A stretch of DNA of 6,451 nt from Rhodospirillaceae bacterium TMED167 (lineage in GTDB: Bacteria > Pseudomonadota > Alphaproteobacteria > Rhodospirillales_A > UBA2165): contig NHHQ01000097.1 of NCBI GenBank assembly GCA_002170915.1, forward strand, positions 1,959 through 8,409, given 5' to 3'. The position numbers and the translations under genes were made by a program. Positions 1 through 6,415 of the stretch are shown piece after piece (position 1 is the stretch's first letter; the number at the start of each line of letters is the position of its first letter). The notes beneath the pieces are model-generated. The model had not been told where the DNA came from, did not search any database, and worked only from the letters and a program-made list of their open reading frames with translations.

Positions 1-1493
1 GCCTCTTCCTGAGCGAGCCTGCGATCCCGCTGCCGCGTCCAGATCACCAGGCCGACCGAGACAACCGTCAATACGATGAGGATGAGATTGATAGTCCCCG
101 TAAAGAACACGTTAAAGATCGACGTCGCATCAGAAATATACATTGCCTGAACTAGAGACGGTTCGATGATCGGACCCAGAATGAGGCCCAGTCCAATAGG
201 CCCCGGGTGGAAGCCTAGGCGCCGGATCAAGAACACAAAAATTCCCAGACCCAGCATGATATAAACATCAAAGATATTGTTACGGATGGCATAAGCGCCA
301 ATGACTGCCAACAACATTATAAGCGGGGCCAGAAGCCGCAACGGGATGCGGATAATGCGCACCAGAAGAGGCGCAAAAAGACTACCCAAGATAAACGTGA
401 CGATGCCGGCCATCAGCAGAGACCAGCCAAAGGAATACACCAGCGTACCATCACTTTGGAACAGTTCCGGGCCGGGGTTCAGGCCTCTCAGCATAAGAGC
501 GCCAGCGATCACCGCCGCCGGCGAAGAACCGGGCACGCCCAATGTCACCAGCGGAATCATGGCCGCTGGCGCCGCCGCATTATTGGCAATTTCCGATGCA
601 GTCACGCCGCGTAAATCACCTTTGCCATATTGGGTTTTGTCCTTACTCCAGCGCACGGCCTCGTTGTAGGACACTAGCGCGGCAATAGGACTTCCAGCAC
701 CCGGCAGAATCCCAATAAAAGAGCCAATGATGGCCGATCGGATCAAATGGACCGGGTGAGCCAGTACCTTCATCACGGTTTTCAGGGTTTGCCCCCGGAC
801 TGGCGAATATTCGGCGATATATTCTTTTTTTCGCAGATCGGCCACCATAGACAAAACCTGCGGAATGGCAAAAATGCCGATCAAACCCGCTACCAGGGAC
901 AAGCCACCGCGCAGTTCAGGCACCCCGAATGTGAAGCGTGAAATCTCATTGCCATGGCTGATTCCAACGGCGCTGATCAAAAGTCCGATGGCGCCACCGG
1001 CAAGTCCCTTGAGCATCGAATCACCCGCCAGACTGCCGATGATCGTGAGGGCAAAAATACCAAGCCAGAAAAATTCAGAGGGCCCAAATTTGAGGGCAAT
1101 GGAAATCATCGGCCAGGCAAGAAGGAGATAGCAGGCGGCGCCGAACAAGGTGCCAAAAGCGGAGCTAAAGCAAGCAGCTATAATAGCTTCTTGTCCCCGT
1201 CCTTTTTGCACCATGGGGTGCCCATCAAAGGCCGTTGCCATGGCCGCGGGAGTCCCGGGAGTATTAACGAGCACAGCCGGGATCGCGTCTGAGAACATAG
1301 CACAGACATAAAGACCGCCCAGCATAGCGATGCCCGCATCAGGCGGCAGTGCAAAGGTGAACGGCACAAGCAACGCTGTGCCCATGGTCGCGGTGAGGCC
1401 CGGCAGTGTCCCGACTACCATACCGATCATAACCCCGACTGTCAGCCACATCATAACCGACGGGGTTAGCGTTTGCAGGAGACCTTCAATCAC
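1..1493 (-). CDS. tctA: Tripartite tricarboxylate transporter permease, TctA family (3' end cut by window edge)
   Basis: Large inner-membrane permease of a tripartite tricarboxylate transporter (TTT), which moves carboxylate-type solutes delivered by a periplasmic TctC protein, driven by an ion gradient. I translated this frame by hand: it is open from a GTG at 1493 to the window edge, about 497 residues. The family is about 500 residues, so only the last few residues should be missing; the visible tail is charged (RQRDRRLAQEE), as expected of a cytoplasmic end. The two internally related TctA halves are both clear: GTLPGL at residues 28-33, then VNTPGTPAA near 76-84 and FDGHPM at 89-94; the second half has LPGAGSP around 263-269 and LGVPGSSPA around 318-326. 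Most of the protein is hydrophobic membrane segments. The GTG start is chosen because GGGAG (1501-1505) lies 7 nt upstream and an in-frame TGA precedes it. It follows tctC directly with no tctB between. Confidence 0.95.
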   Translation of the reverse strand, partial: MIEGLLQTLTPSVMMWLTVGVMIGMVVGTLPGLTATMGTALLVPFTFALPPDAGIAMLGGLYVCAMFSDAIPAVLVNTPGTPAAMATAFDGHPMVQKGRGQEAIIAACFSSAFGTLFGAACYLLLAWPMISIALKFGPSEFFWLGIFALTIIGSLAGDSMLKGLAGGAIGLLISAVGISHGNEISRFTFGVPELRGGLSLVAGLIGIFAIPQVLSMVADLRKKEYIAEYSPVRGQTLKTVMKVLAHPVHLIRSAIIGSFIGILPGAGSPIAALVSYNEAVRWSKDKTQYGKGDLRGVTASEIANNAAAPAAMIPLVTLGVPGSSPAAVIAGALMLRGLNPGPELFQSDGTLVYSFGWSLLMAGIVTFILGSLFAPLLVRIIRIPLRLLAPLIMLLAVIGAYAIRNNIFDVYIMLGLGIFVFLIRRLGFHPGPIGLGLILGPIIEPSLVQAMYISDATSIFNVFFTGTINLILIVLTVVSVGLVIWTRQRDRRLAQEE

Positions 1494-1523
1494 CGCTCTT
1501 CTCCCAAATACTGGTCTGCTTCA

Positions 1524-1552
1524 ATCATAGTTACAAAATATAAAATTGAGAA
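1524..1552 (-). promoter_or_regulatory. Possible sigma-70 promoter for tctA
   Basis: Read on the minus strand, TTCTCA (1547-1552, 4 of 6 to TTGACA) is followed by a 17-bp spacer and TATGAT (1524-1529, 5 of 6 to TATAAT). Transcription would start near 1517, leaving a leader of about 24 nt that contains the GGGAG ribosome site of tctA. It lies immediately after the tctC terminator, so tctA could be transcribed independently. The stretch is very AT-rich, so chance matches are likely. Confidence 0.4.
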
Positions 1553-1596
1553 AAAACATAAAAACAGGCTGCCCCCACGATAGCAGAGGCAGCCTG
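1553..1596 (-). terminator. Rho-independent terminator after tctC
   Basis: On the minus strand, 15 nt after the tctC stop codon, a perfect 9-bp inverted repeat CAGGCTGCC/GGCAGCCTG (1588-1596 and 1565-1573) encloses a 14-nt loop. It is followed at once by a T-rich run (TTTTTATGTTTTTT). The GC-rich stem plus U-tract is the classic intrinsic terminator form. Its place between tctC and tctA suggests that most transcripts end after tctC, so that the binding protein is made in excess over the permease. Confidence 0.85.
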
Positions 1597-1611
1597 GATT
1601 AGCGTTTGCCG

Positions 1612-2541
1612 TTATTTGGCGAACTTTTTAACCGCCGCGGCCACGAAGGCCTTCGCTTCTGCAGGCGTTTGCTTCATTTGCACGAGGCCATTCTTTGTGA
1701 CCACGTCTCTGACAGAGGGAGAAGCCGTAGTTTTATTTAGTGCAGCATTGAGGATAGCTACACGATCCGCGGGCGTGCCCGGAGGTGCCATCACCCCCCA
1801 AGTCGTCATGTAGTTCCAACGTGGCTCGTTAGGTATGCTTGGCAAAGCACCTACGCGCTTGGGACCAGCAACCACGATGGTGTCTACCGTAGAGCGATGC
1901 TTCACTGCATGGGATGACGCAGTCATTCCGGCATCAACATGTTTACCTTGGAGCATCGGCATCATCTTACCTACGCCACCCGAAACTGGTACATAAGCAG
2001 TTTTAATACCAAGAATTTCAGCAAGTGCACCGAAATTCGCGGCACCTGTACTTCCTACGCCAGCAACCGTAAGCTTACCCGGGTTGGCTTTTGCGGCCGA
2101 AACAAAGGCCTTAATCGTGCTATATTTGCTTCCTTTCGGTACCATCAGTGCTCCGACAGCCTGCGCAGTCATACCGACATAGGCAAATTTGCCGGGTTTA
2201 AACCCTACGTCTTTGCCCTTAGCAGAAATTACAATGTTTGGAACAACAACGTTACTGATCGTATAACCATCGTTTTTTGACTGCCAAAGCGCGTTAAAGC
2301 CAATAGCTCCTCCGCCACCTGTCTTATAAACGATTCGGATTTTAACACCGAGTGCTTTTTCTAGACCAGGTTGGAGCCGACGGGCCTGCTGATCAGAGCC
2401 TCCTCCTGGGGAATAAGGCACGATAAAAGTAATTGGTTTATCAGGATATTCGGCACGCACTTCATCGCTAGCAACCGCAATTGCACCACCTGCCATAGCA
2501 GTCATCACGCCAACAGATAAAAAACTTTTAACTAACTTCAT
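1612..2541 (-). CDS. tctC: TTT-family periplasmic substrate-binding protein (TctC/Bug family)
   Basis: Periplasmic solute receptor of a tripartite tricarboxylate transporter; it binds a carboxylate-type ligand and hands it to TctA. Length is 309 residues, close to the usual 300-330. Residues 1-24 form a Sec signal peptide: MKLVK, a hydrophobic stretch, then an AVA cleavage box at 22-24 (a second possible site is after A30). The mature start has the family signature YPDKPITFIVPYSPGGGSD at 32-50, where the GG-x-x-D loop lines the ligand pocket. Also typical are the TGGGGAIG loop and, near the C-terminus, WGVMAPPGTPADRV. The frame extends upstream to an ATG at 2610, but I chose 2541: GGGAG (2549-2553) lies 7 nt upstream, the signal peptide starts here, and the 2610 ATG overlaps the -10 box of a likely promoter. 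The specific substrate cannot be read from the sequence; Bug proteins vary widely. Confidence 0.94.
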   Translation of the reverse strand: MKLVKSFLSVGVMTAMAGGAIAVASDEVRAEYPDKPITFIVPYSPGGGSDQQARRLQPGLEKALGVKIRIVYKTGGGGAIGFNALWQSKNDGYTISNVVVPNIVISAKGKDVGFKPGKFAYVGMTAQAVGALMVPKGSKYSTIKAFVSAAKANPGKLTVAGVGSTGAANFGALAEILGIKTAYVPVSGGVGKMMPMLQGKHVDAGMTASSHAVKHRSTVDTIVVAGPKRVGALPSIPNEPRWNYMTTWGVMAPPGTPADRVAILNAALNKTTASPSVRDVVTKNGLVQMKQTPAEAKAFVAAAVKKFAK

Positions 2542-2608
2542 TTGAGAACTCCCATTTAACTTTTGCTGGTTCGGCACCACGCAGTTTTTGCGCGACTTCG
2601 ATGCACCC

Positions 2609-2637
2609 ATTATAACACCCTAAAACTATTGTTGAAA
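2609..2637 (-). promoter_or_regulatory. Likely sigma-70 promoter for tctC
   Basis: Read on the minus strand, TTTCAA (2632-2637, a weak -35) is followed by a 17-bp spacer and a perfect TATAAT (2609-2614). Transcription would begin near 2602, giving a leader of about 60 nt before the ATG at 2541. A start there would exclude the upstream in-frame ATG at 2610 from the message. The promoter sits in the 105-bp gap between the cupin gene and tctC, so tctC need not depend on read-through from upstream. Confidence 0.55.
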
Positions 2638-2646
2638 TAGAGTCTT

Positions 2647-3042
2647 TTATAAGACCTCCTCGAGTTTTTGTTTCAACTCATCCAGATTGGAAACCGCTGT
2701 ATAATCCTCACTCAAATTACCCGACCCAGCAGGACTTTTACAGGTGAAAAAGCGGCACGGCGTCTCCAAAAGCCTGATGCCATGGACGACATCGCGTGGA
2801 ATGTGCACAAGATCACCTGGCCCGACACTGTAAACCTCGTCACCCAGCAAATGGGCAACACGCCCCTCGAGCATATAAATCCACTGTTCATCATTAGGGT
2901 GAGAATGAGGTGGTGGTGCCTCACCTTCATCATAGGTGACAATGCCCACCTTGATGAGGTCACCCCCGAATTGTTTCATCATTACATTTGGATTGACTAC
3001 ATCTGGCGTGGCTTCCATTTCATCGGCTCTATAGATCGGCAT
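2647..3042 (-). CDS. Single-domain cupin protein
   Basis: A 131-residue protein made almost wholly of one cupin beta-barrel, predicted cytoplasmic (no signal peptide). Cupin motif 1 is present around residues 40-60: G40, five residues, H46-S-H48, then Q53 in the usual fourth-ligand position (the adjacent E52 is an alternative), ending in LEG. Motif 2 has the GPGDLVHIP turn near 74-82 and the last histidine at H87. Together H46, H48, Q53 (or E52) and H87 would hold one divalent metal. Small cupins of this kind include dioxygenases, isomerases, lyases and ligand sensors, so the reaction is not assignable. The start is taken at the second ATG (3042): GGGGAG (3052-3057) lies 9 nt upstream, while the ATG at 3063 has no ribosome site. 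It lies between the CobW-like GTPase and tctC, suggesting a role with the imported compound. Confidence 0.9.
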   Translation of the reverse strand: MPIYRADEMEATPDVVNPNVMMKQFGGDLIKVGIVTYDEGEAPPPHSHPNDEQWIYMLEGRVAHLLGDEVYSVGPGDLVHIPRDVVHGIRLLETPCRFFTCKSPAGSGNLSEDYTAVSNLDELKQKLEEVL

Positions 3043-3175
3043 TATTTTCAACTCCCCTTTCATTGCGGGGGCGGTTACCCCACAATCAATTCTGGTTAAC
3101 TAACTAACGCGAAAGGCCAGCACCCCAGGCCCACCGCGACCACGAGGTTAATCCGATTAGATAGCGCCAGCAAGA

Positions 3176-4204
3176 TCAAGCAATAGCGAGGACATACCGC
3201 TCAAAACTAAGGCTTAGGCTGGACTCCTTAAGTCCCTGGGTGATCAGGACCAGCCGGGTTTTCTCTTCGTCGCCGGGCCACTCGGTCAGAGAGAGGGGAT
3301 CACCCAAAACCGGCCCCACCGCCTGCAGCAAGATGGGATCCGAGTACCCGTCCAAGCGTACCAGCCCCTTCAACCGCAGCATGTGCGAAGCCCGAAGAGA
3401 GTAAAGCATTTGGAGCCAGACAAATAGCCGGCCCCTGTCCAGCGGAGTACTGTCCACAAAAGACCAAGTTGAGACATCACCATGGCGGTGTTCTCTAGAA
3501 TGATCATGAGATTGGTCATGAGCCGAAACGGTATCAGGAAGGGACGAAAGAGATAGCCCACCATATCTATTACTGTGGCTAAAGAGCATGTCGAGTGACG
3601 CTTGGCCATGTTCAATTTCTGCCATGCGTAGAGCCGGATTGATCTCGGTGACGAATGATTCCAGGGCGGCGACGTCAGCCTCGCTGATAAGATCCCGTTT
3701 GGTGATGAGACCAATATCCGCCTGGGTAATTTGTTTCATCGCCTCGGGATATTTCTGCGCCTGCATCTTCCCCTGCACGCCGTCGATGAGGCTGACAACG
3801 TTGTCCAACCGGCAACGAGACGCCACCACTCGCTCGTTCAACAGCGTGTTCACAATGGGGCCTGGTTCAGCCAGTCCAGTGGTCTCAATTACAATCCTTG
3901 AAAAATCGGGAATAACATCATTACGCACCTTGGCGAACAAGTCATTGACTGTATCGATCAAGTCGCCCCGGACCGAGCAGCAGATACAGCCATTTTCTAG
4001 CAACAGAGTATTCTCTATAGCGGTTTCTACCAGCAGGTTATCAAGCCCGATCTCGCCGAATTCATTGATAATGAGAGCGATCGATTCCATCCCGGGCTGT
4101 CGCGTCAAATGGTTGAGAAGTGTTGTTTTTCCGCTGCCCAAGAAACCTGTAATAATCGTAACAGGAATTTTAGTTGCTAGGTCTAACGTCTGCAAAAAAC
4201 TCAT
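3176..4204 (-). CDS. CobW/COG0523-family GTPase (putative metallochaperone)
   Basis: Cytoplasmic G3E P-loop GTPase of the CobW/YjiA/Nha-activator group, which bind Zn, Co or Fe and deliver metal to target proteins. The 342 residues match the family length. Motifs in order: Walker A GFLGSGKTT at 20-28; INEFGEIGLD at 46-55; the family metal motif CICC at 73-76 (C-x-C-C); ETTGLAEP at 107-114; the guanine-specificity motif TKRD at 168-171, where NKxD is more common. A linker at 229-241 carries five histidines among acidic residues, a likely metal-binding loop. The CobW C-terminal domain runs from about W247 to the end. The ATG at 4204 has only a weak GGTG upstream, but no other start precedes the P-loop. 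It is the first gene of the minus-strand group, divergent from the propeller gene. Its partner cannot be told from its own sequence; the cupin and the propeller protein are the obvious local candidates. Confidence 0.94.
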   Translation of the reverse strand: MSFLQTLDLATKIPVTIITGFLGSGKTTLLNHLTRQPGMESIALIINEFGEIGLDNLLVETAIENTLLLENGCICCSVRGDLIDTVNDLFAKVRNDVIPDFSRIVIETTGLAEPGPIVNTLLNERVVASRCRLDNVVSLIDGVQGKMQAQKYPEAMKQITQADIGLITKRDLISEADVAALESFVTEINPALRMAEIEHGQASLDMLFSHSNRYGGLSLSSLPDTVSAHDQSHDHSREHRHGDVSTWSFVDSTPLDRGRLFVWLQMLYSLRASHMLRLKGLVRLDGYSDPILLQAVGPVLGDPLSLTEWPGDEEKTRLVLITQGLKESSLSLSFERYVLAIA

Positions 4205-4231
4205 ATTACACCAACGTGTCCATATTGATTT

Positions 4232-4271
4232 TTGACATTTGTTTGCATCCTATTTTTCTGAACCCAATAAT
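4232..4271 (+). promoter_or_regulatory. Possible plus-strand promoter for the propeller gene
   Basis: In the 99-bp AT-rich gap between the divergent genes, TTGCAT (4243-4248) is followed by a 17-bp spacer and AATAAT (4266-4271, 5 of 6 to TATAAT). A perfect TTGACA lies at 4232-4237, but no good -10 box stands 16-18 bp after it. One of these probably contributes to transcription of the gene at 4304. I found no equally good promoter for the minus-strand GTPase gene in the same gap, and no convincing operator palindrome. Confidence 0.3.
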
Positions 4272-4303
4272 GACAACTATTAAAATTCTTAAGGGATGCG
4301 ACA

Positions 4304-5536
4304 ATGGGTGACATTCTTTCTAAAAACATGACGTTACTGGGTCAGAATGACTTGGCCGGATTTGGAGGTGTTGGCGAAGGCATGGCGCTTCAAGTTGCCA
4401 GCGATGGTCGACGCATTCTCTGGATCGCACATGAAGGACCGCCAAAGAACTTCTCCGGCATTGACGTCACAGACCCGCGGAATAGCAAAGTAATTTGTCA
4501 GACAGAATTGCCCAATAACAACATGCGCTCCAATTCTTTGGAGGTCACGGATGACATTATGGCGGTAGCCTATCAGGTCTATGAACTGGGACTGCCAGAT
4601 GCGGGCATCGAACTATTCGACATCAGCGATCCAGAATACCCGAAATCCATCAGCAAATATTCAACCGCTGGCCCGCATTCCCGGGGCGTACATTGCCTCT
4701 GGTATGTGGACGGGGAGTATGTACACATGGCGAGCGGCGCACCAGACTTCACGCCGCGCCATCCCCGTGATGACCAAATCTATCAGATCATTGATGTGCG
4801 AAATCCGACCAAACCTGTGGAAGCTGGACGCTGGTGGTACCCCGGGACACGGGAGGGAGATCCTGAGGATCCGCCGGTACGCATCATCCCTGAACCTCTC
4901 GACCAATTACGCGGTGGCGATGCGTTCCGTCTCCATAATGCCAACATCTACCCCAGTCATCCCGATCGCGCTTACCTCGGCTATATCGACGGCGGCGCAT
5001 TCATTCTGGATATCTCAGACAAAGCGAAGCCAAAGGTGGTCTCTCACTGGAGCCCGCACAACCCGTATCCCGGGTTTACCCATACGGTCATGCCCCTGTT
5101 TGATAGGGGCTTGATCATCGTGACCGATGAATGCATCAAGGACGATGGCGCGGACTGGCCGAAGCTTACCTGGGTTCTGGATGCCCGGAATGAAGAAAAC
5201 CTCGTGCCCATCAGCACGCTGCCGCTGCCGCCCGTTGAGGAATACGCCAAAAAGGGTGGCAGATTTGGATCTCACAATGTGCACGAAAACCGACCGGGAC
5301 CATCTTTTTTCAGTGAAGAAATTATTGTCGGGGCATTCTTTAATGCCGGCATTCGCGTTTATGATCTGAAAAATCCGTATCAGCCCGAATGCATCGCCTA
5401 TTTCATTCCGCCGGGGCCGGAAAATTCGCGTGTCCCCACCATCCAAATGAATGAAGTCTACGTAGATGAGAATGGTATCGTCTATGCAGGTGACCGTTGG
5501 GCCGGCGGTCTCTATGTTATAGAAATGAATATCTGA
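4304..5536 (+). CDS. LVIVD-repeat beta-propeller protein
   Basis: A 410-residue protein with no signal peptide or membrane segment, so probably cytoplasmic. It consists of LVIVD-type repeats, each ending a blade with a strand and a D-x-x-x-P turn: GIDVTDP at 52-58, IELFDISDP at 102-110, YQIIDVRNP at 160-168, AFILDISD at 232-239, TWVLDARN at 289-296, IRVYDLKNP at 350-358, and a closing LYVIEM at 403-408. Seven repeats predict a seven-bladed propeller, with the last strand closing against the first blade. Single histidines recur at comparable places in several blades (H43, H130, H211, H260, H324/H327), a pattern compatible with a metal site on the propeller axis. The LVIVD family (COG5276) has no settled general function; an enzyme or a binding protein are both possible. 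The start is the ATG preceded by AAGGGAT (4291-4297). It is divergent from the CobW-like gene and 11 nt from the next gene. Confidence 0.88.
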   Translation: MGDILSKNMTLLGQNDLAGFGGVGEGMALQVASDGRRILWIAHEGPPKNFSGIDVTDPRNSKVICQTELPNNNMRSNSLEVTDDIMAVAYQVYELGLPDAGIELFDISDPEYPKSISKYSTAGPHSRGVHCLWYVDGEYVHMASGAPDFTPRHPRDDQIYQIIDVRNPTKPVEAGRWWYPGTREGDPEDPPVRIIPEPLDQLRGGDAFRLHNANIYPSHPDRAYLGYIDGGAFILDISDKAKPKVVSHWSPHNPYPGFTHTVMPLFDRGLIIVTDECIKDDGADWPKLTWVLDARNEENLVPISTLPLPPVEEYAKKGGRFGSHNVHENRPGPSFFSEEIIVGAFFNAGIRVYDLKNPYQPECIAYFIPPGPENSRVPTIQMNEVYVDENGIVYAGDRWAGGLYVIEMNI

Positions 5537-5547
5537 CCCCACCAAAT

Positions 5548-6315
5548 ATGCACATGGCTTTTGAATATCCTGATTTTCTCTCGCGTTCCGCGCCGAAAAC
5601 GGCCATCATTTACGGCCAGGTGACAAATCCGCTTCGTCTGTGGGAGGCGGTGAATGCGGGCGGGGATGGCCTCGAACCGCTCTCCTCCCAGCATGCCCTC
5701 ATTCAGCAGAGCCACGGGGGATTTCGATTATCGAGCCCCGGATGGATGGACTTCACCTTTAACGAGCGCATGACGTTGACCCAAACCTCGGAGCTCTTTC
5801 TCCTATGCCGGGAGAAAATCATGCGCAGCGTATCCGATTTTGCTCTCCCGCTACGACGGTTCCTAGAAGCCTATTTGGACTTCGTGTGGGCGCAGACGAA
5901 GACATTGCAAGAGGAACATAAAGCAACGGGGGCCGGAGGCGGGTTATTCTCTGCGGAGGATTGGGGGTTCTCCGGTTGGCTACCACTGCCCCAGGCATAT
6001 ATCCTTCTCCCTCCGACATTTGACGGGGGCTGCGCACAGTTTGCAGAGGTCGACGTTGTTTTCTGGGGTGCCCAGCGCCTCATCGCCGTTTGCCTTGAAG
6101 GAGCGGGCACACCGCCGCCATCAAAACAACGAAAGCGAAGGTACTTGTTTGACGAACATCCCGCTCTCGATGTCATCTCTATCTCGCGGGAGCAGGTCGC
6201 CGAGGGACAATTCCCTGCCGACTTGTTCCCAGTCGCTTTGACGCGATATTGGAGGGATCTACCGAATCCTCTTGGGCCCGCTCCGCCAAGACTCGTTCTG
6301 CAAACCCCGTCTTAA
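5548..6315 (+). CDS. Uncharacterised protein with a possible PD-(D/E)XK-like C-terminal core
   Basis: I do not recognise this 255-residue protein as a named family. It has no signal peptide or membrane segment. The N-terminal 120 residues are mixed, with an amphipathic, probably helical part at about 75-122. A G/A-rich linker near 127-133 leads to a C-terminal block: VDVVFW at 168-173, RLIAVCLEG at 177-185, a basic helix KQRKRR at 193-198, and LDVISISREQ at 207-216. That order of strand with Asp, strand ending in acidic-Gly, basic helix and final strand resembles the Vsr/DUF559 branch of PD-(D/E)XK nucleases, but the usual lysine is not evident, so it may be inactive or unrelated. The start is the ATG 11 nt after the propeller stop codon. 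There is no clear ribosome site, so translation may be coupled to the gene upstream; an ATG at 5554 and a TTG at 5497 are alternatives. Confidence 0.7.
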   Translation: MHMAFEYPDFLSRSAPKTAIIYGQVTNPLRLWEAVNAGGDGLEPLSSQHALIQQSHGGFRLSSPGWMDFTFNERMTLTQTSELFLLCREKIMRSVSDFALPLRRFLEAYLDFVWAQTKTLQEEHKATGAGGGLFSAEDWGFSGWLPLPQAYILLPPTFDGGCAQFAEVDVVFWGAQRLIAVCLEGAGTPPPSKQRKRRYLFDEHPALDVISISREQVAEGQFPADLFPVALTRYWRDLPNPLGPAPPRLVLQTPS

Positions 6316-6415
6316 CAGAACTACCGGAGAGGGATTTCTATTCTAGGCTTCGGAAGCACTCGGATCTCTCTAGGGGACCCACTCATCTGTCCACGTCCGC
6401 GGCACCAGGACCCAA

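Noticed and set aside
301..1369. Several open frames on the plus strand across 301-1369, and one on the minus strand
   Set aside because: They are shadows of the tctA gene. Their translations have no recognisable domain, while the minus-strand frame gives a complete TctA sequence.
1491..1529. A 12-codon frame (ATG at 1529 on the minus strand) ending in a TGA that overlaps the tctA GTG, as a possible leader peptide
   Set aside because: Its ATG overlaps the candidate -10 box, so it would be in the message only by read-through from tctC. It has no ribosome site and no regulatory sequence pattern such as repeated codons.
2642..2655. Hairpin GTCTT/AAGAC with a 4-nt loop at the cupin stop codon
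   Set aside because: The stem is only 5 bp, AT-rich, and no T-run follows it on the minus strand, so it is not a convincing terminator.
3149..3159. Short palindrome TAATC-C-GATTA between the GTPase and cupin genes, as a possible operator
   Set aside because: Eleven bases with an odd centre are expected by chance, and no second copy appears near the other promoters.
3588..4235. A 215-codon plus-strand frame opposite the CobW-like gene
   Set aside because: It is antisense to a gene with all its family motifs, and its translation is low in complexity and unlike any protein I know.
5015..5545. A 176-codon minus-strand frame opposite the propeller gene
   Set aside because: It overlaps the repeats of a well-supported gene and has no ribosome site or recognisable domain of its own.
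6347..6357. GCTTC-G-GAAGC palindrome after the unknown gene as a terminator
   Set aside because: The centre is too small to form a loop with full arms, and no T-run follows.
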